NCBI GenBank assembly: GCA_964017185.1
Contig: OZ024872.1
Span: 57,777,817-57,841,816, forward strand
Length of the DNA stretch: 64,000 nt
Reading direction: 5' to 3'
DNA from: Rugalucina vietnamica
Lineage: Eukaryota; Mollusca; Bivalvia; Lucinida; Lucinidae
The position numbers and the translations under genes are program-made. The notes below the pieces were generated by a model, which had not been told where the DNA came from, searched no databases, and saw nothing but the letters and a program-made list of their open reading frames with translations. Positions 10,858-23,270 of this stretch are shown here, in pieces. Every line of letters begins with the position of its first letter. Positions within the stretch are counted from its first letter, which is position 1.

Positions 10858-11231
10858 AAAAAGGTACAAGTAGGCAAAGATCAGGAAAAGGCGCAATCAG
10901 AAAAAGATTCCCACTCCAAAAACCGAGGTGGGAAAAAACCAAACTAACAATCAGGTACTTATACCATGAAACATATCGTAAGCCGAATGAGCAGCTATTT
11001 TCCCAATAGGTGGCCACTCAGTTACCTTAACTTAACTAAAAATATGAAAACATACATAAGGCGCCAACAGCACAAAAAAAAATATACACCAAGACATAAA
11101 ACAAAAAGAACCACCACAGAAGTATCGACTTGGAACGATCAGTAACAGAAAGTTACTGGCGGGCTTAAACCGGTTTTACATGGCCATAACCTCACCATCA
11201 GCTTCTGCAGTGGTTCATAACATTTAGTTAG
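10858..11231 (-). repeat. Pseudo-LTR candidate, 5' side of Naiad element
   Basis: Direct partner of 5603-5977. Immediately to its right, GCTTCTGCAGTGGTTCA is repeated (11231-11247), a short tandem repeat of sequence inside the unit that may mark the original insertion junction. 10560-10857, between this repeat and the coding region, would be the 5' untranslated part; I see nothing else in it. Confidence 0.6.
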
Positions 11232-11457
11232 CTTCTGCAGTGGTTCAAAACATATAAGCTGTTTATAGGTATTAAAACAATGAAGAGTTGAAATATACGT
11301 GCATGACAACAGTTATTAAAAACATAAACAACAACAATGACAAAATAATCAAATTTAAATACAGGTTTGTTCAAAAAGTTATGCTCTCTTGTATTAATTT
11401 GTTAGCCACTTTAAGCATCTACTGTGAAACGTTTCTACAGTCTGAGCATTTTTTACA

Positions 11458-14400
11458 TTGAATTTTTCATTGACGGTAAACTGAAATACACGTACATCTG
11501 TTCGGAACGCTTGTCGAATTATCCGTTATTTTGTCTTCCCTCCTTCGATTGTACTTTAGGGTACTAGTATTCAATTGCATTGATAAAACGTAGACAGTTG
11601 ATTTGCTGTCATGTCACGGTGCCCAGCTGAAACCTTCGTATATTATATTCTACTTTTAGATTCACCAACATATTTAAACGTTTCTCTTATAGATGGGTAG
11701 ATGGGTACTTTAATATCATTCTGCAATAAGAAAAATTTTGCCGCGAAATTTTCATTTTGGCGCCAAAACTTTAATTGTAGTAAAAGTGCACACCGTGATA
11801 GTTTGTTAAATACTATTTGTGCCATAGCAAAAGTTATTGAATTATTAAAGTACATTTTGTTCCATTGTTAATAGTACATCTTTTTAAGTTAAAAATGATA
11901 AAGCCAACACGTACAAAAACTGCAAGTTTCACATTTCTACATGGATCTGATGGTCTTATGGTAAATGAAATTATCTAAGGTACACGTATTTTAAAAAAAA
12001 ACAACAGAAAAAAAATAAAATAAGAACAACAGAAAATAAAAAATAAAACGGCCCCGCATATTCTCTTTCATAAACTTTCATCAGCAATTTTCTAGCTTAC
12101 TGGTTTCCACATAGTCATGAAGTCAATGGTCCTTTAAAAGCAATGAAAGTTATTTTGTACATTTCAATTTATATTTTGGCTAAAATTATACTCACATATA
12201 GGTTCTTGTGTAGTACCAGATACGGCAGATCCAGAATGCTGTCAGTCTCTCCAGAATCATTGTGCCTAAGCGCGGTCACGCAGTCACAATCAATTGCAGT
12301 TTTGCTAACATCATTTATATAAATACCCGATTTCTCATAAAATCTGGTCTCCCGTTGGGCCTTAATTAGATGTCAATGACTCAAAGCGAACATATCGTAA
12401 ACCGAGTGGAGTAGCTATTTCCAAGTAGGTGACCACTAAGTTATATGGACTTACTTTAATATACAAAAAACGTACGAAGGATGCAAACAGCTAAAAAATT
12501 CAACACCAATTTTTATTTGAAGTTTCATACACCTGTGACATAAGATAGCAGTAAGTCAGGAAGTTAATAATTGATAAAGCTTAGTATTAGTACTTTATTG
12601 GTTTTATTTCTGATAAATTCTAACACATGATTTGGAACATTAACCTGTAGGATCTGACGTATCTGGAATAACAAAAACAATTGCCGCGTTTTTTCAGGTG
12701 CGAAAATTTTAAGGTGGTAAAAAAGTACACACCATGATAGTTGTTAAACACTATCGTGCAAGATTAAGAGAATAATAAAAGTACAATCTGCCCAATAGTT
12801 TTATTTTACATGATATCAAAACGAATACATATAATACCAAAATATTTTCTTTTTGAGATATTTTTTATCTTAGCTGTGTTTTCTTTCCTTTGCTGCATTA
12901 GGATTGAGTAAGCGATACAACAGACAAGTGGGTTGCAAAAAAGAAGCTAATGCATTTAAGGAGATATGATTCAGTTTAATTCATTTACGTGCTGAAATGT
13001 CGGGGATAGGAGTACTGCCTATATACATGAACATGTATATCTGTTCATTGAAATTTGTGGTGCATGGTGAAAAATATCACCTCAGCCAACCTAGTTCTAG
13101 CGAACAGTCAGCAAATATTGACAGACCTCGCTCAAACATTATAATTTTCTTCCATGGTACACTTCCTGACAGTACCTGATATGGAACGCTAATGAAACAA
13201 AGGCACAAATTCTGTTCTCAAAATCAAAATGGAATATTGCTTAACTTTAAACCAAATGCACAGGACACAATATACATTACATGTATCACATTACAATTGC
13301 ACACTGCTTAACGCTTGAAATCTTTTCGTCAAAGTTCCAGTATTTTACTCGCAAATAACGCCATAAATATGCAGTTCAATCTGGGGAATAAGTATTCGTC
13401 AAAATCCGATTACATGTAGATAAAGGTGGTGCAAAACCTTAAATGATTGAACGACGGATTTTTCTCTGTCTAGGCCCCCGTTTAGTCGGAGTGACTGGCA
13501 CTGATACAAACCATTGGGCGTTTTCTTACTATTTGTATTATAACAAAATATACGTGTACGACCGAGTTTTTAAAACATTTCATCATAATGCATTCCTGAC
13601 ATACAATTAAACCGATAACCTTCTTGAGACACTTTTTAAACTTTTATTGACCAGTCAATATAAAAACGTGTTCTTATGTCGACTAAAGCCATGACTGTGT
13701 CACCAAGAAATAGATACCCAAGGTTGTTTGATAAAAACGTTTCAAATAAACAACCCAACCAGCATTGTAGTTTCGATTTATAATAATTTTCCTCTTGTCA
13801 GCAAATCTTCAGAATTAATATGCAATTTGCATTAAGCATTGACCTGACAAGATTAGCGATGAAATCACAACGAGCTTTAAGCCTAAATGGTTTAAATGAC
13901 ACACCGACGTCTCAAACAGTAGAATAGAATAGAACAAAATAGAATAGAATAGAATGGATTCTGGACCCTTTCAAATGCACAAATGCACAAATGCACATGT
14001 TCCATATTCATACTTCTTGATAAATTTAACTTATCAGCAGTGACAATTCCAAATGCGCATATTAGTAATAAAGCTCTCCATAACATCATTTTTATGGAAC
14101 GCCAAAGCTGTCTGATGGTAAGGAATAAAAACATTTGATTCATCATCGTCATTATATCCTGCTCACATTTGATTATATGCTGTATAGTGTGGATTATATA
14201 ATGAGAAAAGCCCATTATATGTTGGACCATGTTCTTTATATTATGAAAATTTTCATTATATGATGAGTAAACATCTTTATATTATGGTAGACTTACTTTA
14301 TATGATGAGTAAACATCTTTGTATTATGGTAGACTTGCATTATATGCTGATACAACCTCATTATATTATGTATGTTTCTCATTATATTATGGGCTATTGT

Positions 14401-15540
14401 CTTTATATGCATCAAGTTGATTATATGGTTCGATAACTTCATTATATGCGCAAACTTCATTATATGCGCAAACTTCATTGTATGATGTGACAACTACATT
14501 ATATGATGTTAATGAAGTTTGCGCATATAATGAAGTTATCGAACCATATATATGACGATGATGAATCAAATGTTTTTATTCCTTACCACCAGACAGCTTT
14601 GGCGTTCCATATATTTTGGTAAACGTTCATTCATGGGTGTATGCTCCAAGACCAAAGTCTAATGCCACATTCTGTGTGGATAATAAGAAGAGAAGTCCAT
14701 TGCATGCTGGATCAGTTCACTACGATAAAGTACGTCATACTCCTCATTTAATTTGTTATTTGTACCCATTCAGCAAGTAATTCAATCTTCATAGATAAAT
14801 TATTATGTCATTGGCATTTCATCTTTATTTACATTATTAAAGATTTAAATACCCTTGGATGTTTAACCATCTGATTTACGTCGATTGAAATATACGATGC
14901 ATGAGACAAATAAGTGGGACGATTTACTTTTTAGAGATTTGTTGATATAATAGCTATTGTTTAGACAGATTTGCATCTTGATGACTAGATAATTCTGTAT
15001 AGGGCGCAAAAATGAGGAGCCATTTCAATATAAAGTCTGAGTCAACAGTTTTAATTTTGTGAAAGCCACGGCAATATAAACTCTTACGTGGCACCCTTAC
15101 AGTAGGCCTTACAATAAACATGACCTATCAGTCAGTCATGGTACGTAATAATGTTTTGTTGTTACCTGGACATTTTGATTAGGTTGAAAATAATAGGTAG
15201 TATGCTGTTCAAGTTATGAACTATATGTGTTTTAAGGTGACAGTCCGTCCGAAGCACATGGATAATACCACTGGTCCCAGTTATTTGACACGTATACAGT
15301 TTATCACAACCGAATGTTTTATACCTAGCTATATAAGTAATAACCCAGTAAACTATGGTCTCTCTGTACCAGACTGTGATGATAAAGTTATGAATGACTT
15401 GGGGGGGGGGGGACAAGGCATAAATGGGCGACAACAACTGACTGGCGTCTTGGTTTCTATTGTAAATCTAATTCCGGAAAATCTTTATTATGTTTTGCCA
15501 TATCATTTTAAGTCAAGTGATACAACCCATTCCTAAATCT
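11458..15540 (+). repeat. Second segment of split repeat unit (copy A)
   Basis: It resumes the unit broken at 5003 and matches 47648-49600 directly, then sections of the inverted-repeat arms up to about 14960, ending with a diverged return to the 4590-4640 sequence near 15430. At 13915-13955 the sequence runs GTCTCAAACAGTAGAATAGA... straight into TGGACCCTTTC: this is the LINE-free version of the site filled in both arms. It carries its own insertion at 14093-14611. No gene recognised; scattered short open frames are not supported. Confidence 0.7.
14093..14611. mobile_element. 519 bp TIR element with internal ~21 bp tandem repeats
   Basis: About 60 bp inverted termini (TATGGAACGCCAAAGCTGTC... 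at 14093 and its inverse ending 14611) enclose about 18 degenerate units of 18-21 bp built on CATTATATGATG. Near the right end the array folds back on itself (14428-14475 against 14511-14545). Paralogues at 25470 and 53950 lack it. The minus strand stays open across part of the array, with a 7-residue HIM-containing period; since unit lengths are multiples of three this follows from the repeat and does not show coding. Confidence 0.75.
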
Positions 15541-16111
15541 AATGACTTTTTCAATTCTGCCTTCCCAAACTTTCATCCTGTTTCTAACAGTAAAATCTGT
15601 CTTCAAAGGATGTGCAAACCCTTTGTAGTATAAAATGACCTCAGTTCACCCCAGGAAGACAGCTGCATATACTTTTAATGAAAGGTCATTTGTCCTACTA
15701 GCAGTACAGAGCTGTGTCACATGAAAATACATATAAATAGCCAATAACCATTTTGACTAGACAGTTTATTTCATTCAGCTGCAATGTTCTATAATAAATC
15801 TACATTATAATCTGTGTTCTTCTAAATGATTGCCTCTAAAGCTTATGATGATGATGTTTATAAAGATAAAGCATCAATATATTCATTATGACATATTCTT
15901 CCTTTTCTCTGGACATGGCCATTATTGCACCTGTCAGAGGATGGTGATAGTACCAAAATAGATGTAATTTTGAGAAGTGTGGTGATCAAAAGATAAACTG
16001 TCACATCTGTTTCTTTTGAAATTAAAGCCCTTGTCAAACTTTGACAATGTGACCGTTATCTAATTATGAATGACCACAGCAGGAAAAGTCATTAGATTTA
16101 GGAATGGGTTG
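15523..16111. mobile_element. 589 bp TA-flanked MITE with 28 bp TIRs
   Basis: It begins CAACCCATTCCTAAATCTAA at 15523 and ends with the inverse at 16111, with TA on each side (15521-15522, 16112-16113). No open frame of interest inside. The structure fits a non-autonomous Tc1/mariner-type element. Confidence 0.75.
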
Positions 16112-16563
16112 TAATAGTGTGTTCTCAATACGAAAGTCTGATATGTATTCGTATTGTTGGTTGTCTGCTCTGAATTCATATGGCCCATGTCAGTCTTTTT
16201 GTTAATTTCGGTTTGCATGTCATTGGGTTATATTATTTGCCTCCTTGACAGACGATCTTGTCGGAACGTTTACATTGTTATCTGTCCTTCGGATGTACCT
16301 CAGTGTATTTGAAACAGGTCAAATCTCACATATATATTGACTTTCCATTTTTGCTTGAAATGCTTGTATATGCTCGATTTCAAATTCTACTTACATTATT
16401 CAAGCAGTCGTTGATCAGTTTAAAAAAGTACGTCAATGTTAAGAAGACCTGCCTGAATAAAACTGAGGAAGGGCTAATGACAAGCTTGTCAATTTCCTAA
16501 CCGTTGAGGTAAAGGATAGTCCATTATCACTTCTTATATTTTATGGTGTTCCGCAAATGGTAA

Positions 16564-16618
<55 letters not shown>

Positions 16619-16945
16619 TTACGAAGTTTATCATGTTTTAGCGACAGTATACAAGAGTCCTACAAATTCTGAAGAGTTATGCCTTAGGTGCGTATGATAG
16701 CATTGGACAGTGTCTGATACTTATTGTCCAGACTAGCATAAAATTCCGCCAATAAGGCATCAACTGTATAACTTAATATTTCCAAAATTCAACAATGGAC
16801 AGGACTAGAAAATGAAGTATACGATATAAAAAAGACGTAAAGACTGCTCGGAATTTTAGAATATGTTCATCATATCTTAAAAGGCATGTACATGTGCTAT
16901 TTCGTACATGTTTTGTTTAAACATTTTTCCAGAACAATTGGTTTG
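16112..16945. other. Unassigned non-coding stretch with CT microsatellite
   Basis: An 80-residue open frame at 16258-16500 has no recognisable features. A pure (CT)n run of about 24 units lies at 16567-16614. Nothing else is supported. Confidence 0.7.
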
Positions 16946-17194
16946 TTATGTTATATCCTCTAGATACCTTCTTATCATGATTTGTATTCTAAGTTTCTCT
17001 TCTTCATCAACCTGATTTGGTTTAACGGCGTTAGGTCTGACATGGTCGTCAATATACGATACGCGGGCACTTACCGTGTTCTCGTAGATGCCATGTTCAG
17101 AATCATATAAGGCTTGAAAGATCAGGCTTATCTGGCGTAAATCCAATGTTGTAACTGAAGTGCGCACCATGATGGGTTGTAAAATATTATTCAT
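16946..17194 (-). other. 82-residue open frame, unknown
   Basis: Composition is protein-like (charged C-terminal part with DEEEKLRIQIMIRRYLEDIT) rather than low-complexity, and the frame is cleanly bounded. I do not recognise the family. No convincing splice sites or partner exon was found nearby, so it could be an exon or element fragment, or chance. Confidence 0.2.
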
Positions 17195-17354
17195 GTCAAG
17201 TACAGTTTAGTTCAATTTAGTGTCAACAGAGGTACATCCCTGTTGAAGTTTAAAACACCAAATAAACTCAACATGTATTGAAAATATAAAATTCGTTGAC
17301 TACCTGTGACAAAACGTATTTTCTACATGGGCTTGGTTGTTTTGCAAAATTGAA

Positions 17355-17540
17355 AAGGTAAAAGTAAGTTATGATCATGAAGTGTTGCAATCAGAACCAA
17401 ACCTCGACCCTAAAACCGAGATAGGGAAAACAAATTGACAATCATTTACTGATAGAAACAGAAGAAGATATCGTATGGTGTGTAAGCAGCTATTTCCCGA
17501 AAGGTGGTCACTCAGGTACCCGAACTTATGCCTAGGTTAA
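17355..17540 (+). repeat. Diverged copy of the pseudo-LTR repeat family
   Basis: It retains the order GGTAAAAGTAAG..., AAAACCGAGATAGGGAAAA, then AGCAGCTATTTCCCGAAAGG and GGTGGTCACTCAGGTACC, recognisable against 5603-5760 but strongly diverged and truncated. Confidence 0.55.
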
Positions 17541-20487
17541 ACAAATCCCGTCTAGTTTCTTTCATAATCTACCATACTTCGCTTTCTCTCAGGCAACCAG
17601 TGTGTAAATAATAAAATTATTCCATAAAAATGTAACGGTGCGCTTTAAATATATAGATCATGTATGCAAATTTCAAACTCGTTAGTTTGTGAAATTAGGA
17701 TAAGTGCTACACATATAGCGCAGTAAACGACCCTTGGTTGATGAGCACAGGCTTTACTGTTGCTTGGGTAGGCTCACGTTACAGAAGCTTTTGTATTGAC
17801 GGGTACGTTTGTTTAAGCACTAAATGGTGATTTAGTACGTGTATTCATAATATTTTGACGAATAGGCTACTCACATCTATGTTCTTGTACAGTATCACAT
17901 ATAACAAATTCAGAAAAGAAAAGAAACAAAACCAGATCCTGAAGAGCCATCATGTCTGAGTGCAGTCACTATGTCACAAACTGAACAATTGCGGTTATCG
18001 CACGTTTCTTATATAGTGTCCTGTTTGGTTTCCCTCTGGTCCATATTTAGAATACAAAGTAACTAAGAAGTTTACTGTAATTGGAGCATGGATAGGACAA
18101 TCCAGGCATGGTGCGTTTTTATAAATAATTATGTCCTTTCTTAGAATAAACCATTTGCCTGACACATACTGAAGCAGTCACCCGATCAATTTAGTCATTG
18201 TATCGGTGGTGTATGATGAGTGATATCTTCAAATGAGTTTCTTATGAGTTAATCTATAATGGCTCGCCGAATATCCAGAGACGCATAATTAGTTTGTTAA
18301 GAGTGCAATAAGTAGTTTTTGCTCTGAATGGACGATATATGCTCGTCTTCGAGTACTTCAAAGATTCGTTGTTCTGTCATTAGGTATTAGTACACGGGGA
18401 AGGTAACTGAAGAGAGTAGATGAAGTACAGTTCTTGCAAATCAAAGTAACACGTACCGACAGTTTTTAATTTGAATTCTTAAAGCAATATACACTCGGTA
18501 AATCAGTCATACGAGCATAGGACTTTATTTTTGAAAAGTCAAGATTTAGTGCCTTTGCTTTGCAATCTGCGTTGCTTTAATCGTGATTCCGATGTATGGG
18601 CCTTTTATCTAAAAGTAAATAAACGGCAGAAATAATGATGGTCTTTCTCATTAGTGAGAGACGAACGACCAAGTAAACGAACACGGTCGGAGATGTTATG
18701 TTATAGAATATTAAATAATAAAAATAAAACCGAAAATGTTTTCATTCTTAAATGATAAATCTTAAAAATCATTAGAATATATCTAAATGTCAAAGTAAAA
18801 AGTGAACGATCCCTCCGTATATCTCAGACATGTTTTCTCCTTATTAGCTGCATTCCACAAACATAACCGTCCACGTCAGTTCAGACGTGTGGTGCAGTTC
18901 TATTAGAGCAGATTATGACCAAAACACTCATGCATTCACTAATTAGTTTGGCCCTAGGTTTCCCCAATATGTTTAAGCGCTTGAGTACAGCACCACAAGG
19001 CGATATTGCTACCAGGAAGAAAAAAATAAGGCCAAGTAAATAGTTCAAGGGTTACATTTTTCGCTTCACCTCAGCCCCCACATAGCATTAGAGAGGCATA
19101 GTATGTACTACACCAGCGTGTCAGGTTGTGATTTGCATGCCTTATATGTATAAAAGACCACCTTCACTTTGCCATCTTGAAAACAGAATGGTGAATATGT
19201 TTAAAAATAATGAAAAAAATAAAAAATATCTCGAGTGTTTTAAATTCACAGTTCTAAAGCATATCTATAGAAAGGCATGGATTTCTTACAAATTTGGGCT
19301 TGTTAATTTTATCAAATGTTTAGCAACGTGTTGTACTTTCTGTTTTAGGTTTTGTGCATGATTTTATTATTACCTGCTGCATGCTTGTTATTTTGTTGTT
19401 TTTAAAGGATTCAGAATCATACTTTGGTACTATACTTTAGCAAACTAAAGTAAATCTTTATTGTTTTAGAGCGTCTACTGTGACATATTTATGTGCAGTG
19501 TATAATAAAGTTTCCTTTTAAAGGGAAAGTCTCGTCCGTGTTGATCAATTTTAGGGAGTTATACCAGAAGTGAAAACATAACATGTTTGGGTTCTATGTA
19601 CCTAACACTGGAAGGTTATCATTGCATTATAAACAAACTGTTTAAATAGACCTGGGCAGTGTGCTAGAGTGTATGTTTGAAGGATTTTATAAACCAGATG
19701 ACCAATGGTCTTGTAAACGTTCACCTAAGATTTGGTATATACTCAAATACTTTCATACATGACCTTGTATATAACCTTGGGTCAGCAACGGACAACCCAT
19801 ATTTTTCATACGTAATGAACGCATCGAAAGCACGTGCTGACTATGTGAACCGCCATGCCCGTATATAAGTAAAGCGAATACTGAATTGCGAATACCGAAT
19901 ATCGCCGTGAATACCGTAGACCGTATATTTCTATATGGGTCAGTAACACAGTGTTATGGAGCACAATAATCTCCAGTGCACTGTTCTGATTCAGATTGAG
20001 TATTTTATGTGTTCATTTTAAGTTGTATTATACCAAGAGATGCATAGTGTTAAGGAACATTTGCACATGGTCATGTCTAAAAGTTATTTGATGCAGTATT
20101 TCAATTTTGCTAATTCCAAACAAAGAGTGAGGTAATGTTTTATTCTTATTGCTAGGGCCGAAACGACTCGTCATTTTTGTATGATCTTGTCTTGGATAAT
20201 TTTATGTAACGATAAATCAAGTGCAACCCCATTACTAGTCGTTATGAAAAATTATCTTTATAGAAATCAAAATTCAGATTATAAAAATTTCCACATTTTG
20301 AGGAAAAGTATTCTATTCATGAGTCCCCACTAGGACCGGTAGTAACCTGCGTGAAATGTACCTATGTTTGCACATGTTTGCACATCTAAACACACTACTG
20401 TGAGCTATTCCATGATTCAATTTTTGTACCTTGTATTTTGAGAAAACAAACTGAATCTACATGTCTCGATCCTGGGATCGAGACAAA
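17541..20487. other. Non-coding stretch, no recognised feature
   Basis: AT-rich sequence without a domain I can name. A 77-residue frame at 19128-19361 and a 63-residue frame at 19677-19868 are isolated and unrecognised. A perfect palindrome built on TCTCGATCCTGGGATCGAGA lies at 20462-20485 next to the following repeat. Confidence 0.6.
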
Positions 20488-20757
20488 AAGGTACAAGTAG
20501 GCAAAGATCAGGAAATGGCGCTATCAGAAAAAAGATTCCCACTCCAAAAACCGAGGTGGGAAAAAACTAACTTAACAATCAGGTACTTATACCATGAAAA
20601 CATATCGTAAGCCGAATGAGCAGCTATTTTCCCAATAGGTGGCCACTCAGTTACCTAATATTAACTAAAAATATGAAAACATACGTAAGGGGCCAACAGC
20701 ACAAAATTGTAAACAGCAAGACATAAAACAAAAAGAACTACCGCAGAAGTATCGAAT
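20488..20757 (+). repeat. Copy of the pseudo-LTR repeat family
   Basis: Matches about the first 280 bp of 5603-5977 (GGTACAAGTAGGCAAAGATC to AGAAGTATCGA) with several substitutions and small indels, without adjacent Penelope-like coding sequence. Confidence 0.75.
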
Positions 20758-20935
20758 GCCTGTCGAAATGCCAAATTATGCCAGCAAATGTCAGATTCTT
20801 CCGGCATATGCCAGTAAACTCCAGCGGCGTAGACTTTTCACATAAATGCCGGCATTTTCCCAACCCTGTTAAAGGATAATAACATCTGACTGGTGTCTTG
20901 GGTTTGATTGTAAATTCAATTATGTCAGATAAGAT

Positions 20936-21040
20936 AAAAGTTTCATCCTTTGGAAACTTTGGAGGCCGGTTTGTGTCGGACCTGGTCGGAAACCCAAATT
21001 GTTGGTTTGCTCAAGCACAGGCTCATATTTATTTAAATAA
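20936..21040 (-). mobile_element. Fragment of the GAGCC-terminus MITE family
   Basis: GGCCGGTTTGTGTCGGACCT and CAAATTGTTGGTTTGCTC match, in inverse, the left part of the MITE at 53701-53935 and parts of the foldback element at 23271-24341. Confidence 0.5.
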
Positions 21041-21067
21041 AGAGGTCATCGGTAGATAATACCTGTG

Positions 21068-21150
21068 GTACCACTGTTTGTTGGTTTTATGACCCTAAAT
21101 TATCTGTAGCACCACTGTTTATTGGTTTTATGACCCTAAATTATCTGTAC
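21068..21150 (+). repeat. Two tandem ~41 bp units
   Basis: ACCACTGTTTGTTGGTTTTA... with GACCCTAAATTATCTGTA is repeated once with two substitutions. Confidence 0.8.
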
Positions 21151-21395
21151 AGTAAGTCTGCATCCTATGCAATAGGTGTTGATTTTAGGGGGAGTTGGCT
21201 ACATGTAATAAGAGTCATATAGAGTCCTACATGTTTTCTGATGCACCGTCACGTATCAGTAATAATCTAATGACAGCCAATACATAAGAATATAGGGCTT
21301 TAAAACTGTTAAACTGGCACTGGTTTACCTTGATAGGGTTGTAAGCTACAGAAACGCACATTTGTCGCATTTTTGGTACAGTAACGTTTGTGCTT

Positions 21396-21398
21396 CAT

Positions 21399-21461
<63 letters not shown>

Positions 21462-21463
21462 TT
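21396..21463. repeat. (ATTT)n microsatellite
   Basis: About 17 tandem ATTT units. Open frames through it (YLFI repeats) are artefacts. Confidence 0.95.
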
Positions 21464-21877
21464 TTCTTACCGTGGTGTATTGTCGATTTAGCAGTTATTC
21501 TTCTTACGATTCCGTTCTTACAGTCGTGCGTTTTTGTGTTGTAATAACGAGGGTTAAGAAAACCACAATGGGCTGAAATTAAAATAAAAACGTTGGCAGG
21601 CCTCAACAAAAAAATAACCAGGAACTTGAAATAAGTGCGGGTTTTGGTGACTTCGTTTGTTGTAGTAAGTTCATGTAATCCTTATTTATGTCAACAACCT
21701 GACATGAACCTTGAAAACTAAATAATAATTATGTATAAACAGAGCATAGAAATACCTGTAAAACATATTATACAACTGATAAAGATGATAAAGAATATAA
21801 GGTAGAAAAATGTAGGTAATGCGGGTTATCAAGTGCTTTGTGGTATTGGATTATTGACGGATTAACCTGGGTTTTTT

Positions 21878-21880
<3 letters not shown>

Positions 21881-21917
<37 letters not shown>
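21881..21917. repeat. (GT)n microsatellite
   Basis: About 18 GT units after a short T run. Confidence 0.95.
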
Positions 21918-21918
<1 letters not shown>

Positions 21919-22189
21919 CGAAGAAATACACGAACCGTCAAGTTTACCTTTAAAAAGAAGCAGAAAATGCGATATATTTTCTGATATTTCTATATAAATT
22001 AATAACAATTATTAATAAATTTCCTATTATAGTATGCCTTTCTCGTGATGCACGCGTAGCCGCAAGAAAATACCCTTCCACAATGCAAAGCTATGACGTC
22101 ACTCGTTCAGTGGATGATCCATGCGTCTATGGAGAACAGGGTGGACGTAATAAGACGCCTGGATCATCCGGTGTATTCAAAAAGAGCCT

Positions 22190-22457
22190 TCTGTGGTGGT
22201 TCTTTTTGTTTTATGTCTTGGTGTTTAATTTTTTGTGCTGTTGGCACCTTATGTACGTTTTCATATTTTAGTTATAATCGGGTAACAGAGTGGCCGCCTA
22301 TTGGGAAATACCGGCTCAGTCGGCTTACGATGTGTTTTCTTAGTGTAAGTACCTGATTGTTAATTTAGTCTCCCACCCCATACACACACACTCTGGCTTT
22401 GGAGTGGAAATTTCTTTCTGTATGCACCATTTCCTGATCATTGCCTACTTTTACCGT
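22190..22457 (-). repeat. Inverted copy of the pseudo-LTR repeat family
   Basis: Reverse complement of the 5620-5890 sequence with moderate divergence, including a CA-rich expansion at 22382-22392. Confidence 0.7.
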
Positions 22458-22927
22458 CATTAACTCCCAATTTTCAGGTCACAGGCTACAGAACTTTTAA
22501 AATATCAAACGCTTACACTTTACCCATTGAAATGCCTATGTGACCAAATTTGACCTTATGGAAACATAAGCCAATGTCATGATTTTTACAAAATATGATG
22601 GAACAGAGTCCCCGAAGCTACATACCCTGTTTTATTGAAATCAGTTCACAGGTCTTTGCTATGTATAGTCATGGCAGCCATCTTGGTCATTTATGCATTA
22701 TGTTTGGCTTTGCCTGGCCGAGCGGTTTCAGAGGAGATGTTTGACGACGACGACGACAACAACGACATTAACGACGACACGACGGGCACCAGATCATGTC
22801 TATCCTCCGGCTCAGGTGAGCTATTAATTTTTTTTTTATTTTTATTTTTATTAACTATTTTGTTGAGTTTGACATTCCTTTTTGCGTTTTGAAGCTGTTG
22901 GTGTTGACTTGGTGTTATACTTCCTAC

Positions 22928-22966
<39 letters not shown>

Positions 22967-22969
22967 ATA
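22928..22969. repeat. (AAAT)n microsatellite
   Basis: About ten AAAT units. Confidence 0.95.
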
Positions 22970-23270
22970 CAGTGGCCGTTTTAACGAAAAACTGAAATTG
23001 CCGCTAACAGTTACAAAACAACGAATAAACATCTATAAAAAAAACTTACTATGCCTTTCTCCTTGTACTGCAAGAATGTTCGCAAACAATAATACGATCA
23101 TTGCTGTGAAGCATAAATGCTTTCCCATCTTCATCTCCATCTGTCTACTAATACTGTTACGCCTTTTCTGTTAGATTTTACGCCTTTTTCTCTTTTTGTA
23201 AGGAATTTTTCCGAAATCCCAAAAAATGAATAATATTTATTTTTGGAGATTGGGCCATTTCAAGATAGTT

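Larger units (their letters stand above)
5603..11231 (-). mobile_element. Naiad-type Penelope-like retroelement with flanking repeats
   Basis: A 5.6 kb minus-strand retroelement bounded by two nearly identical direct repeats of about 375 bp (5603-5977 and 10858-11231), interpreted as pseudo-LTRs. Between them lie a decayed reading frame with domain order GIY-YIG endonuclease then RT (10301 down to 6225) and a SECIS-like hairpin. The order is reversed relative to canonical Penelope elements and fits the Naiad clade, which is known from many invertebrates. A 1022 bp DNA transposon is inserted in the endonuclease part. The whole block, with the LINE tail, interrupts a repeat unit that is continuous elsewhere. 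The outer limits would change if the flanking repeats are independent insertions. Confidence 0.75.

Noticed and set aside
14293-14493. Histidine/methionine repeat protein
   Set aside because: Produced by tandem units whose length is a multiple of three; no start context or flanking coding sequence.
21362-21576. Membrane-like frames with YLFI repeats
   Set aside because: Translation of the (ATTT)n microsatellite.
22711-22735. tRNA-like D-arm (TGGCCGAGCGGTTTCAGAGG)
   Set aside because: No T-arm consensus and no acceptor stem pairing within 90 bases on either side.
22635-22892. Acidic D/N-rich secreted-like protein frame
   Set aside because: The acidic run is a short GAC repeat followed by T-rich sequence; no supporting splice sites or homology.
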